Position numbers and translations under genes: made by a program. From the NCBI GenBank assembly GCA_963920765.1, contig OY987246.1:19960868-20024867 (forward strand): a stretch of DNA of 64,000 nucleotides, read 5' to 3'. Numbering within the stretch: position 1 is the first letter of the stretch; each line of letters opens with the position of its first letter. Shown here one piece after another: positions 37,675 to 49,280 of the stretch. A model generated the notes under the pieces. That model ran no database searches. It was not told where the DNA came from and worked only from the letters and a program-made list of their open reading frames with translations. Source of the stretch: Ulota crispa (Eukaryota; Streptophyta; Bryopsida; Orthotrichales; Orthotrichaceae).

Positions 37675-38590
37675 TCAACCCCTCAATGCCCCTAAAATTT
37701 TGGAGTATCTCAAAATTTGCTTGAAAGTGAACAAAATGCCTGCATTTTGATCAATCTTATCAATTTTTTTTGAAAAGTAACTGTACAAATTCAAGGTAGA
37801 CATGTTATAGATTGCATAGGAAAACAAATCACAACTATATCACTTATGGATTGAAAGATTATAATGTTTGATCATGAGGGTGCTAAATTTGTGAAAGTGA
37901 TTTGAAGTCTTTCAATCCCCTTTTTGCATCTCAAACCTAAAATTGAGGGTATCAAAAAAATATGAGTATGTAAAGTATAACATGCATAACCCCAATCAAT
38001 TTACGACTTCTCAAAATCTATTCTACAAAAATAATTTTCAAATGAATTTTTAATGTGATTTTTTCTCCAAGTTCTAGTGTACTTGAGGTTCATTTCTAAG
38101 AGCCGTCAACACTAGAAATTGAAGATAACACCATATTAGATAAATTGGGAAAAATAGTACATTTTGGGACTTCTAAGAATTAAGTTGATCAACTTAATTT
38201 GAGCTCCAATGTTTTTTTTGGTACACGTGCCCTCACTTGAGAGGAGGAATTTGGGAGGGAAAAAATCTAGTGGTTCATACTGAATCTGATACCTTTGAAT
38301 CTGGTTTAAGGTGAAATTTTGGGTTTAAGGTGGAATACAAAATGAGACCCCTATTTTTCCCAATTTATCCAATATGGTGTTAGATTTGCAATGGACACCC
38401 TTGCACAAAATTTTGAATAGACAAATCATGTTGATTCATTTTCAAAATCAAACTCTTGATGTTGAAACTAGACTTCAATAAGAATTTAAATGTAACAGTA
38501 ACCACTTAAAAAATCTTAAAGAAACTTTGAGCATCCTTAAATAAGATTTAGAGGGGTATAGTTTGAGCCCCTTGGGTGTTGAGGGGTTAA
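37675..38590 (+). mobile_element. 655-bp-class TTAA element with a nested insertion
   Basis: Begins TTCAACCCCTCAATGCCC and ends GGGTGTTGAGGGGTTAA (TTAA 38587-38590). Removing the 255-bp insertion and its 4-bp duplication leaves 657 bp, against 650 bp for the inverted relative at 56482-57131. Confidence 0.8.
38127..38381. mobile_element. 255-bp inverted-repeat element, AGAT duplication
   Basis: Ends AACACCATATTAGATAAATT and a near-exact complement over about 31 bp, flanked by AGAT at 38123-38126 and 38382-38385. The relative at 56482-57131 (inverted) has the empty site GAAGATTTGC. Confidence 0.85.
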
Positions 38591-39995
38591 AGTGTAATCA
38601 AGTTCTCTATAATTATTTAAAACATATAAGTTATATGATGGTTTCTCTACTATGAAGGTATGATAGATTCACAAACAAAACTTTCAAAGACAACACTTGA
38701 GTATCAAAATATTAGTTGACTAATGACTTGATCAATTTCAACAACTAAATGTGACTTGAGGTCCATTGTCATTGTTACTTTGTAATTTTCTGAAGTTTCA
38801 GATTTTACAGATTAGTTCCATGTGGTCATTGCAATATATCATGGGAAAGATCTTCTCAAGAGTTTTTTAACATTACATGATTCATCCAATTTGGATAAAA
38901 ACTTTCGTTCTGGGACTAAATAAAAAACTTAATGGCAACACATCGTGATCAATATATTGATTTTTTTTGGACAACAAGGCTATCCTCCTCCTCTACTTCT
39001 ATTCTTGCCACCCATGTGAAAATGCTTGATGAAACTTTTGTTTGTCAAAACAAGATTATAGTATACTACGTCAATCCTTGTAGTCAATGACTTTTACCAT
39101 CTTTGCCCTCATGTGAAAAAGTTACAATATAAATGGCGCTCAAAAGGGCAATGGGTTCTTCATCTTATTAAGGTAGTCTGCTCATATTCTGCTCATACTC
39201 TAATCCTGCTCACCTCCCCAAATGTACCCTATTGATACATGTCTTATTCATATATTTTCAACAATGTATATGGGACAAACATTTGAGAGGTGGGCAATTT
39301 TAGAGCACATATGATCTTTCCACTTCAAAATTTCATAACTAATTCCACAAAACTCCATAAAATATGAAAACACTTGGGATAGATGCCAATTCCTCTTATC
39401 TTTCAAGGAAAATTTACCAAAAATTATTTCAAAAAGTTTCACCTCCCCAAAATTCAATTTCAACCCTTAGATGAACGGTTTATGAGCACACTACCTTAGT
39501 TACTTCAAAGCCCTACCTAAATCATGTGAAGAAACTGTAACCTCATTGATATTTTGCGCATGCTAACTTACTTTGTTATTATGGATATGGTATTTACTTA
39601 TCACCCACATAGCTACAGTATTTGTTGATTTGTGCTTGAGAATGCGGTCAGATGAAGAGAACAATACATTAGTAGCTACTTTAGGTAAACTAGTGACTTC
39701 TCCATAAAACAAGTTGACCGGTCAATTCATGGCCTATTCACTTCCCCTAAGGTCAACTCTTTGTTACTGCAAGTTTCAGGACCACCGTTTCTGACAATCA
39801 ACTTACACAAATTTCTGTCTTTGCCCTGAATTGGCCCCTGACAGGATGAGATTCAGATCGTCCTCTTTCCACTGGTAGCAAGTTGGGCTAGAAAAAACTG
39901 CTTCACCAAAGAACCTATTTTCATTAAGAGTCAAGGTCGTCCAAAGAGCTTTGGGACCATCCAAGAAGCTTTTTGGATCCCAAAAAGTTGAACCC
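38591..39995. repeat. Left arm of a diverged inverted duplication
   Basis: From about 38745 to 39990 this segment is the reverse complement, diverged but collinear, of about 55090-56465. Shared blocks include CTAAATGTGACTTGAGGT, AAATGGCGCTCAAAAGG and GATCGTCCTCTTTCCACTGG. This arm carries a MITE (39171-39496) missing from the other arm. No gene is recognised in either arm. Confidence 0.8.
39171..39496 (-). mobile_element. TA-flanked MITE with an empty site in the other arm
   Basis: Ends AGGTAGTCTGCTCATATTCT and TGAGCACACTACCT between TA 39169-39170 and 39497-39498. The inverted duplicate around 56025 reads straight through CTTATTAGTTACTTC with a single TA, proving a TA duplication on insertion. 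Confidence 0.9.
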
Positions 39996-40650
39996 TTAAC
40001 CCCAAAACGACCTTAGAGATTCTTGAGCTTCTACAAATTTGCTCTAATTTGAATAAAAAGTTAGCATTTTGATACGTTGTATCAATTCTTTTTGAATTGT
40101 AACCGTATAAAACCAAACTAGACATGTTAGAGATCACACTAGAAAAGAAAACACAACAATATCTTTTATGAATTGAATGATTATAATGTTTGATCATGAG
40201 GGTGTTAAAACTGTGAAAGTGATTTGAAATCTTTCAATCTTCTTTTCACATGTCAAATTTAAAAATTTGGTCACCAAAAAAATACGAGGTTAAAGGGCCT
40301 AATTTGCATAACCCCAATCAATTTATGACTTCTCAAAATCTTCTTTACAAATTTTTTAAATTAATTTCTAATGTGATTTTTTCTCAAAGATCTCGTGTAT
40401 TTGAGGCTCATTCCCAATAGCCCTCAACACTACATAAAGTCAAGATTGCAATGGACACCAGTGTACAAAATCTTGAATAGAAAAATCATAAATAGTCATT
40501 TGCAAAATCAAATTGTTGAAGCTAAAACTAAACTTCAGAAATAATCTTTCAAAAATATAAACTACTAATAATAGTAATTTGGTAAAATTCTATTTAATTT
40601 CAAAAATCAGTCAAGGACACATTCTACCCTCAATGTCGTTATGGAGTTCA
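39996..40650 (+). mobile_element. 655-bp-class TTAA element
   Basis: Begins TTAACCCCAAAACGACC (TTAA 39996-39999). The body matches 30690-31290. The right end is eroded (GTCGTTATGGAGTTCAA), so the end is set from the class length. Confidence 0.65.
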
Positions 40651-41130
40651 ATGCTGAGGAGGATAAAAAATGTTCTCAGGTTTTGAAAAAACGTTCTGTA
40701 TGACAAAATAAAAATAACTTTTTCTTTGATCTTTTTGTAAAAGTGATCATAAACACATGGTCTATTATGAGAGGCCAAAAATCCTATTGTCTACATGGTT
40801 AAATTTAACCAATATTGAGAAACACAAAGGTACATTCAAAAGCTGTGTTTTTTTGTGTGAATATTAAGGTATTGATTTATTTATTGTTCAGATACAATCT
40901 TATCCTAGAATAAGCTAAATCGAATTCCCTGCCACTTTAATAAGCATCTACCTTAAGGTTTGTTTCCACTTGCTTGTAGTAAAAAGTTATGATTTTTGTT
41001 AATAATAACAAAGTAGGTGCACAAAGGGTACTTATATCTTACAAGATCTTTTTAGTTCCATTTAGTAAGGATGAATAGTACTTTTGGTACATTGTTCACA
41101 CTACTAGCAGAGTTAAGACCACCAACATTA
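40651..41130. other. AT-rich intergenic DNA, nothing recognised
   Basis: No gene or repeat boundary supported. Confidence 0.5.
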
Positions 41131-41538
41131 AGGTGGAAGCACCCATATCCAATAACTTAAGCAATTTTGCAAAAAACTACAAAGAGTTTGAGGCAAAAAA
41201 TATTTTTCTCATGTAGGAAGATAAAAAATTTTGGGATTGCAAATTTTTCATAATTTTATTTGCAATAATGAAATTAATATAAGTTTAGGTAGTCAAAAAG
41301 TGTTCCACATCCATTGCCAATGTCTAGACATATGTAATTTTGATACTAGCCAAACTACTTTTAGCTCCTTACTTTCTACCTCACTTTGGCACATGTGGCA
41401 AGACTTAAGTAGCCCCAACCTTGAAAAAGACAAAAAAACGCATTCCAAAGCGCCTATCCTTGCTCGTAGTGGAAATAGCACACTGCCAAACCCTACTAAT
41501 TGCAAATGAAGAGGTGATTACAATGAGTGCTTCCACCT
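41131..41538. mobile_element. TA-flanked MITE, AGGTG subfamily, 408 bp
   Basis: Ends AGGTGGAAGCACCCATATCC and GAGTGCTTCCACCT with TA at 41129-41130 and 41539-41540. The terminus AGGTGnnAGCnCCC is closest to that of the 1.5 kb element at 43910-45410. Confidence 0.75.
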
Positions 41539-42616
41539 TAGTGAATCCATCATCCTCACCAACATTACATAATACCATGATTAGTTTTATCAAAACTTTA
41601 TTTTTTTTGATTTTGAACATTAAAAAATTTAGCAAGGAATTCTTTATGTTCATGGTTTACTACATTTTTACATACAAAAACCAATGCTATTTACTACCAT
41701 CAACCTTGTCAACTAGATTTAATTCTTGGTTACTAACACAAGTGAGAATGCCAATTAAAATTGACCATCGATTACTCACCTAACACTGCTCACAAGAGCA
41801 AGTGAAAACAAGCCTTTAGCTGTCTCACACTCTCACATTATGTGTCCCATCAACTAAGCTTAATTTCCATACTTCTACAAATACCCACCGGGCACCGACC
41901 CACCCACAAGGAGCATCCCAACTTCCCAAGTCAATGTGCCCCTTCACTGACAACTACTGCCTTCAAATACTGTCAGAACTCAGAAGTCTCATCCATTCCA
42001 GAAGCAGCAGTGCAATTGCAAAACCTATTAACTTACTGACAATACGAAAAGTTCATGATATGTTGTAAAAAAACAAGGAAATAAGTTGTAAGAAAAAAAG
42101 GGAAAGTAAGGGGATTTTCAAAGCACAGTACGTAAGTTACTTGTTGCTAACGGGGTAGCTAAATCTGCTTTTCAATACACGCCCTTTTGCAAGAAAAAAT
42201 AATCACAGCTGATTTTATTCGCAATGGCTTCCTCCTTGTATTCACATCAAAAGAGCCCAAGCTTGCACTTGTCTGCACCTTGGACGGTGCCCCAAATGAA
42301 TATTCAGTGATGGTTTCTCATGGAAAGACTTCAGTGGATATTGCGAAACGCTTGGGGAGAGATAGGGATGATCCCCCAAGATTTGAAACCCCCTGATCAT
42401 ATGATGATGATTGTGGTGTAAGAGCTGAATCTGTCACCGGTGAAGAAAATAGGGGGCGTCGTCCTGGCCGAGGGGCGATTGTCAGGGCTAGTTAGCATGG
42501 AGGCAGGTCGGAGCATGAGACTTGAGCAACCTCATGTCCATTTTTTTCCAAGCTCTTCAGGTGGTGGCGGTTGCGAGACTGTCAACTCCGACGACTTCCA
42601 GGCTCGTCGAGATCGC

Positions 42617-42623
42617 TATAAAA
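42617..42623 (+). promoter_or_regulatory. TATA box of proline-rich gene copy A
   Basis: TATAAAA lies 127 bp before the ATG, in GC-richer sequence than its surroundings, giving an expected start about 100 bp upstream of the coding region. Confidence 0.6.
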
Positions 42624-42749
42624 TGCTCACCGCTCCAGTCATCCATCACACTGTCTCACTCTCATTCCTTGCAGCTCCGCACCATCGATAGAGGCGATCG
42701 GTTCTAGCTGGTAGTCTTTGCTGTCGTAAGCGTTCTCATCATTGCAGCT

Positions 42750-43148
42750 ATGGCAGCTCTTCGGACTCCTGGAGTGTTGGGCCTGGTGGCTGCCCTCATG
42801 CTCGTTGCTGTTGCTGTTGTCGTTGTCACTCCAGCTGAGGCCACTCGGGACTTGGCTGGCTATGGTGGCGGCTACTCTCCTCCCAAGAAGTCTCCCCCTC
42901 TCCCTCCGGTGAAGACGTACCCCCCGCCGATCGTGACGAAGTCTCCACCTCCACCCGTGCCCACGTACTCTCCACCGGTGAAGAAATCGCCACCCCCACC
43001 GGTGGCCACGTACTCTCCGCCGATCGTGAAGAAATCGCCACCCCCGCCTGTGCCGACTTACTCACCTCCCGTGAAGAAGTCTCCACCCCCTCCAGTGAAG
43101 GCATCTCCACCGCCGTACGTGAAGAAGTCTCCTCCCCCTCCCTACTAA
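42750..43148 (+). CDS. Extensin-like proline-rich wall protein, copy A
   Basis: Intronless, 132 residues. Residues 1-31 form a signal peptide: a hydrophobic core of Leu, Ala and Val ending TPAEA, before a mature start at TRDLAGYGGG. The rest is a low-complexity chain with five KSPPPP blocks and one KSPPLPP, spaced by VPTYSPPV, VATYSPPI or VKASPPPY. SPPPP is the hydroxyproline-glycosylation signature of extensins and the Tyr residues could be cross-linked, so it is probably secreted to the cell wall. It is short for an extensin and could be called a short HRGP. TATA box 42617 and AATAAA 43372 frame it. Its codons are much richer in GC than the surrounding DNA. An identical copy faces it at 48749-49147. 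Confidence 0.9.
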   Translation: MAALRTPGVLGLVAALMLVAVAVVVVTPAEATRDLAGYGGGYSPPKKSPPLPPVKTYPPPIVTKSPPPPVPTYSPPVKKSPPPPVATYSPPIVKKSPPPPVPTYSPPVKKSPPPPVKASPPPYVKKSPPPPY

Positions 43149-43371
43149 GCTGAAGCATCGGCTCCGGGAGCTCCATGAACTGCTGAGATATGGAAGTACG
43201 CCAGCTGGCTAGTCAGTCACTGGAGCTGCGCAATTGGTAGCAGAGCTTTCCGTATCTTCAATGCAGCCCATTCCTCAGTGGTGGTAGTGGATAGAGTATG
43301 CATAGCTTACTAAACTTTGTAATCTTGTCAAGATCTTGGCTGACTCGAAAGTGGCTGGGAATGGTTGTTTC

Positions 43372-43377
43372 AATAAA
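43372..43377 (+). terminator. Polyadenylation signal of copy A
   Basis: AATAAA 224 bp after the stop codon of the proline-rich gene. Confidence 0.55.
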
Positions 43378-43909
43378 AGCTGCACTTTCATGTTACTGCA
43401 CACAATCTGAACGGAGATATCATATTCTATCATACTCATTCAAAGGTTTAGAAAGGAGGACACCATATTGGTACAGCTACTTACCCTTACCTTACTAAAC
43501 TGTTTTTTTTTTTTTTTTTGAGACTTTTGGTTGAACACGATTCAGCTAGCGACATTTGTCAACTGCAGTAGTTATGAAGTGGATTTTTGTTTGATGATAA
43601 CATCCCCTTTGTCTATCGTCAATGGTTGTTTGCATTGTGTTGAATGTATTTTCAGTGCCTGCGTTTCTGATCTGATGATTGTTAGTGACTTGATTGGAAA
43701 ATCAGAACAAATAAGTAGTCTGCTGGTAAGTGGGGTTTGCATTCTATGTCATTTGAGCACCCTCTGCGACACTTGAGCCTGAAAATGCCCACAACAGGAA
43801 CTTTGGAATCAGGATTTTGAAAGATCGAATTGGGGGAAGCTACTGATGTTCAGGGCAGCAAGTTTAAATTCTGAACAAGCCTATCGCAGCATTGGCTCAT
43901 TCATGTTTA

Positions 43910-45410
43910 AGGTGAGAGCGCCCAGTACCAATAGTGTACCTAATGGCATCACGTTAAACCTTTTATCTTTTTATAACTTTATCTTGGAATTCATTCAAAT
44001 TTATGGATGGTTGCTCACAAGGTAACCTTAGAGGTTGTCATCCTTACAAAGCTTCACAACCTACTTGACATATGTGGTCATTTCTCCTCGTAACTCTTTC
44101 TCCTTTTCCCAAGATGTGTAAAGGAGTGAATTGTTAAAGAGAACCTCAAAATTTTCTCATTAAAACTAGCATTGGTACTAGCTACGTTGCACATTTACCA
44201 TTAGTAGTTTATTAAGATTTTTTCATGTTAAATAAAATTCAAAGTAAAAAATTTAATAAGTTTTCAAATTGTATCTATGTGATAATATCACAGAGAGGGG
44301 AAATGTGATATTACATTTGTCTAGATGTGATTTTACAAAGGTCAATATGATTGTATCCATACTATCACAAACTTAAGCTCTAGAGTACATTATGTAGTAC
44401 TCCCTCTGTCCCAGAATGATCTTCTTGTTGACCTTTATTTAGTGTCCCAAAACGATCTTCTTGTTGGAGGAGGAAGGGAGCTAACGACACTTGCACACAG
44501 TCCAAAAGCATGGGCATGCTAACCAATCCCATGCCCTCAACTCCTCAAGTGAGTGGACACCATTGCTCTTCAAAAATGCCTCAAAAATTCAATTTTCAAG
44601 CACTTTGAAACCATACTAACTCAAAATTTTAGAACAATAGGAGGACATCAAACTCTATTCATAGGTCAAAAAAATTTGAAAAATGATTCTTTCTTAGCTT
44701 AATCTATAACATTTTGTGTAACAGGAAGATCATTTTGGGACAGAGGGAGTATTAAAGAGGTGAGAATGTGATATTAAAGAGGTGTTAATGTGATAGTAAC
44801 CAATCTCTTTGCAATTGTCATCTAACACTACTCAAAATCCATGTCCTCTAATGTAAAAGCGCATGATGAGGAAGTATTGTTATGCGTTTTTAAGATGTTG
44901 CTACTAATCATACTACTAAAATCACAATTGCCTCTATATTATTGCATCCTAACATGTTTAATATCACTCCTCAACTTTGTGTGACAACAAAATAGCCTAA
45001 CTTAGAATTTAAGGTTTAGTCTTAACAAAGTTAGCTTGCTAGAAGAGAGCTACAACGTCACTTGATAACTTTTATAAAGAGGACCATAAATAGTTTCAGT
45101 TGTCACCCACCTCCACAAGTGGGTGATAAAGTTATCAAACATGATAACTTGTAACTATTAGAAAGTTATGGGGTGAAATCCTTTAAGTTATGAGGTGCAA
45201 AACTGCGAGGCTTGACACTTCCTAATAGTATCACTGTCTACATAAGGTGGTCATTGTAAGACTTCAATCTAAGTACACCATAGATAACTCATCATTTTGA
45301 CTAACATCAATAAGCTATCTATGGTGTATCTAAATTTAAATTCTAGGTTGACCACCTTCTGTAGACAAAGATTCCATTAGGTACACTATTGGTACTGGGC
45401 GCTCTCACCT
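43910..45410. mobile_element. 1501-bp TA-flanked transposon at the palindrome centre
   Basis: 37-bp perfect inverted ends (begins AGGTGAGAGCGCCCAGTACC), flanked by TA at 43908-43909 and 45411-45412. The terminus belongs to the AGGTRnnAGC MITE family. There is no transposase frame; the interior holds a nested Stowaway element and short hairpins (for example ACACCATAGATA with its complement near 45270-45325). A fragment of a related body occurs at about 61160-61415. Host sequence on its two sides is reverse complementary. Confidence 0.9.
44400..44749. mobile_element. Stowaway MITE nested in the central transposon
   Basis: 350 bp with classical ends CTCCCTCTGTCCCAGAATGA and complement, flanked by TA at 44398-44399 and 44750-44751. 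A second internal TGTCCCAAAACGATCTTC repeats the end. Confidence 0.95.
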
Positions 45411-45860
45411 TAAACATGAATGAGCCAATGCTGCGATAGGCTTGTTCAGAATTTAAACTTGCTGCCCTGAACATCAGTAGCTTCCCCCAATTCGATCTTT
45501 CAAAATCCTGATTCCAAAGTTCCTGTTGTGGGCATTTTCAGGCTCAAGTGTCGCAGAGGGTGCTCAAATGACATAGAATGCAAACCCCACTTACCAGCAG
45601 ACTACTTATTTGTTCTGATTTTCCAATCAAGTCACTAACAATCATCAGATCAGAAACGCAGGCACTGAAAATACATTCAACACAATGCAAACAACCATTG
45701 ACGATAGACAAAGGGGATGTTATCATCAAACAAAAATCCACTTCATAACTACTGCAGTTGACAAATGTCGCTAGCTGAATCGTGTTCAACCAAAAGTCTC
45801 AAAAAAAAAAAAAAAAACAGTTTAGTAAGGTAAGGGTAAGTAGCTGTACCAATATGGTGT

Positions 45861-46060
45861 NNNNNNNNNNNNNNNNNNNNNNNNNNNNNNNNNNNNNNNN
45901 NNNNNNNNNNNNNNNNNNNNNNNNNNNNNNNNNNNNNNNNNNNNNNNNNNNNNNNNNNNNNNNNNNNNNNNNNNNNNNNNNNNNNNNNNNNNNNNNNNNN
46001 NNNNNNNNNNNNNNNNNNNNNNNNNNNNNNNNNNNNNNNNNNNNNNNNNNNNNNNNNNNN
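45861..46060. other. Assembly gap of 200 N
   Basis: The 200-N run is a round number typical of scaffolding. The frames that appear to cross it are meaningless. Confidence 1.
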
Positions 46061-46486
46061 CCCTTACCTTACTAAACTGTTTTTTTTTTTTTTTTTTGAG
46101 ACTTTTGGTTGAACACGATTCAGCTAGCGACATTTGTCAACTGCAGTAGTTATGAAGTGGATTTTTGTTTGATGATAACATCCCCTTTGTCTATCGTCAA
46201 TGGTTGTTTGCATTGTGTTGAATGTATTTTCAGTGCCTGCGTTTCTGATCTGATGATTGTTAGTGACTTGATTGGAAAATCAGAACAAATAAGTAGTCTG
46301 CTGGTAAGTGGGGTTTGCATTCTATGTCATTTGAGCACCCTCTGCGACACTTGAGCCTGAAAATGCCCACAACAGGAACTTTGGAATCAGGATTTTGAAA
46401 GATCGAATTGGGGAAGCTACTGATGTTCAGGGCAGCAAGTTTAAATTCTGAACAAGCCTATCGCAGCATTGGCTCATTCATGTTTA

Positions 46487-47987
46487 AGGTGAGAGCGCCC
46501 AGTACCAATAGTGTACCTAATGGCATCACGTTAAACCTTTTATCTTTTTATAACTTTATCTTGGAATTCATTCAAATTTATGGATGGTTGCTCACAAGGT
46601 AACCTTAGAGGTTGTCATCCTTACAAAGCTTCACAACCTACTTGACATATGTGGTCATTTCTCCTCGTAACTCTTTCTCCTTTTCCCAAGATGTGTAAAG
46701 GAGTGAATTGTTAAAGAGAACCTCAAAATTTTCTCATTAAAACTAGCATTGGTACTAGCTACGTTGCACATTTACCATTAGTAGTTTATTAAGATTTTTT
46801 CATGTTAAATAAAATTCAAAGTAAAAAATTTAATAAGTTTTCAAATTGTATCTATGTGATAATATCACAGAGAGGGGAAATGTGATATTACATTTGTCTA
46901 GATGTGATTTTACAAAGGTCAATATGATTGTATCCATACTATCACAAACTTAAGCTCTAGAGTACATTATGTAGTACTCCCTCTGTCCCAGAATGATCTT
47001 CTTGTTGACCTTTATTTAGTGTCCCAAAACGATCTTCTTGTTGGAGGAGGAAGGGAGCTAACGACACTTGCACACAGTCCAAAAGCATGGGCATGCTAAC
47101 CAATCCCATGCCCTCAACTCCTCAAGTGAGTGGACACCATTGCTCTTCAAAAATGCCTCAAAAATTCAATTTTCAAGCACTTTGAAACCATACTAACTCA
47201 AAATTTTAGAACAATAGGAGGACATCAAACTCTATTCATAGGTCAAAAAAATTTGAAAAATGATTCTTTCTTAGCTTAATCTATAACATTTTGTGTAACA
47301 GGAAGATCATTTTGGGACAGAGGGAGTATTAAAGAGGTGAGAATGTGATATTAAAGAGGTGTTAATGTGATAGTAACCAATCTCTTTGCAATTGTCATCT
47401 AACACTACTCAAAATCCATGTCCTCTAATGTAAAAGCGCATGATGAGGAAGTATTGTTATGCGTTTTTAAGATGTTGCTACTAATCATACTACTAAAATC
47501 ACAATTGCCTCTATATTATTGCATCCTAACATGTTTAATATCACTCCTCAACTTTGTGTGACAACAAAATAGCCTAACTTAGAATTTAAGGTTTAGTCTT
47601 AACAAAGTTAGCTTGCTAGAAGAGAGCTACAACGTCACTTGATAACTTTTATAAAGAGGACCATAAATAGTTTCAGTTGTCACCCACCTCCACAAGTGGG
47701 TGATAAAGTTATCAAACATGATAACTTGTAACTATTAGAAAGTTATGGGGTGAAATCCTTTAAGTTATGAGGTGCAAAACTGCGAGGCTTGACACTTCCT
47801 AATAGTATCACTGTCTACATAAGGTGGTCATTGTAAGACTTCAATCTAAGTACACCATAGATAACTCATCATTTTGACTAACATCAATAAGCTATCTATG
47901 GTGTATCTAAATTTAAATTCTAGGTTGACCACCTTCTGTAGACAAAGATTCCATTAGGTACACTATTGGTACTGGGCGCTCTCACCT
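46487..47987. mobile_element. Second appearance of the 1501-bp transposon
   Basis: Same length, ends and orientation as 43910-45410, with TA at 46485-46486 and 47988-47989. Includes the Stowaway copy at 46977-47326. Probably the same physical element counted twice. Confidence 0.9.
46977..47326. mobile_element. Second appearance of the Stowaway MITE
   Basis: Same as 44400-44749, shifted by 2577 bp. Confidence 0.9.
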
Positions 47988-48519
47988 TAAACATGAATGA
48001 GCCAATGCTGCGATAGGCTTGTTCAGAATTTAAACTTGCTGCCCTGAACATCAGTAGCTTCCCCCAATTCGATCTTTCAAAATCCTGATTCCAAAGTTCC
48101 TGTTGTGGGCATTTTCAGGCTCAAGTGTCGCAGAGGGTGCTCAAATGACATAGAATGCAAACCCCACTTACCAGCAGACTACTTATTTGTTCTGATTTTC
48201 CAATCAAGTCACTAACAATCATCAGATCAGAAACGCAGGCACTGAAAATACATTCAACACAATGCAAACAACCATTGACGATAGACAAAGGGGATGTTAT
48301 CATCAAACAAAAATCCACTTCATAACTACTGCAGTTGACAAATGTCGCTAGCTGAATCGTGTTCAACCAAAAGTCTCAAAAAAAAAAAAAAAAACAGTTT
48401 AGTAAGGTAAGGGTAAGTAGCTGTACCAATATGGTGTCCTCCTTTCTAAACCTTTGAATGAGTATGATAGAATATGATATCTCCGTTCAGATTGTGTGCA
48501 GTAACATGAAAGTGCAGCT

Positions 48520-48525
48520 TTTATT
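48520..48525 (-). terminator. Polyadenylation signal of copy B
   Basis: AATAAA on the minus strand, mirror of 43372-43377. Confidence 0.55.
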
Positions 48526-48748
48526 GAAACAACCATTCCCAGCCACTTTCGAGTCAGCCAAGATCTTGACAAGATTACAAAGTTTAGTAAGCTATGCATA
48601 CTCTATCCACTACCACCACTGAGGAATGGGCTGCATTGAAGATACGGAAAGCTCTGCTACCAATTGCGCAGCTCCAGTGACTGACTAGCCAGCTGGCGTA
48701 CTTCCATATCTCAGCAGTTCATGGAGCTCCCGGAGCCGATGCTTCAGC

Positions 48749-49147
48749 TTAGTAGGGAGGGGGAGGAGACTTCTTCACGTACGGCGGTGGAGATGCCTTC
48801 ACTGGAGGGGGTGGAGACTTCTTCACGGGAGGTGAGTAAGTCGGCACAGGCGGGGGTGGCGATTTCTTCACGATCGGCGGAGAGTACGTGGCCACCGGTG
48901 GGGGTGGCGATTTCTTCACCGGTGGAGAGTACGTGGGCACGGGTGGAGGTGGAGACTTCGTCACGATCGGCGGGGGGTACGTCTTCACCGGAGGGAGAGG
49001 GGGAGACTTCTTGGGAGGAGAGTAGCCGCCACCATAGCCAGCCAAGTCCCGAGTGGCCTCAGCTGGAGTGACAACGACAACAGCAACAGCAACGAGCATG
49101 AGGGCAGCCACCAGGCCCAACACTCCAGGAGTCCGAAGAGCTGCCAT
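48749..49147 (-). CDS. Extensin-like proline-rich wall protein, copy B
   Basis: Identical at the protein level to copy A (132 residues, signal peptide 1-31, five KSPPPP blocks) and transcribed toward it, tail to tail. Promoter and polyadenylation regions are duplicated as well, so if the palindrome is real both copies should be expressed alike and their transcripts could converge on the central transposon. If the palindrome is an assembly error, this is copy A seen from the other strand. Confidence 0.8.
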   Translation of the reverse strand: MAALRTPGVLGLVAALMLVAVAVVVVTPAEATRDLAGYGGGYSPPKKSPPLPPVKTYPPPIVTKSPPPPVPTYSPPVKKSPPPPVATYSPPIVKKSPPPPVPTYSPPVKKSPPPPVKASPPPYVKKSPPPPY

Positions 49148-49273
49148 AGCTGCAATGATGAGAACGCTTACGACAGCAAAGACTACCAGCTAGAACCGAT
49201 CGCCTCTATCGATGGTGCGGAGCTGCAAGGAATGAGAGTGAGACAGTGTGATGGATGACTGGAGCGGTGAGCA

Positions 49274-49280
49274 TTTTATA
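49274..49280 (-). promoter_or_regulatory. TATA box of copy B
   Basis: TATAAAA on the minus strand, mirror of 42617-42623. Confidence 0.55.

Larger units (their letters stand above)
41836..43909 (+). repeat. Left arm of the 2074-bp palindrome
   Basis: Positions here pair with positions 91897 minus x on the right (47988-50061). Every part that I compared is identical, including promoter, gene, polyadenylation region and a poly-T tract. At the left edge similarity stops abruptly within the sequence TCTCACATTATG. Confidence 0.95.
43484..45860. repeat. 2377-bp segment near-duplicated after the gap
   Basis: This stretch is repeated in direct orientation at 46061-48437. I found only two differences: a poly-T of 17 against 18 (43503 versus 46080 region) and a G run of 5 against 4 (about 43838 versus 46412). 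It runs exactly up to the N gap on this side and starts exactly after it on the other. Confidence 0.95.
46061..48437. repeat. Second copy of the 2377-bp segment
   Basis: Direct near-identical copy of 43484-45860. Best read as the overlapping end of the next contig. Confidence 0.95.

Noticed and set aside
42187..42396. 69-codon frame upstream of the proline-rich gene (and mirror 49501-49710)
   Set aside because: Less AT-rich than its surroundings and present in both arms, but I recognise no family, and it could be promoter or leader DNA. It could be a gene fragment; not supported enough to list.
42826..43176. 116-codon minus-strand frame over the proline-rich gene, and its mirror at 48721-49071
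   Set aside because: It is the antisense of the CCN-rich coding repeats; the sense frame has a signal peptide, TATA box and polyadenylation signal.
43531..43776. 81-codon frame repeated four times in the palindrome
   Set aside because: The repetition comes from the inverted and duplicated DNA, not from selection; it has no domain, and it follows a poly-T tract downstream of the gene.
45782..46133. Frames running through the N gap
   Set aside because: Most of their length is unknown sequence.
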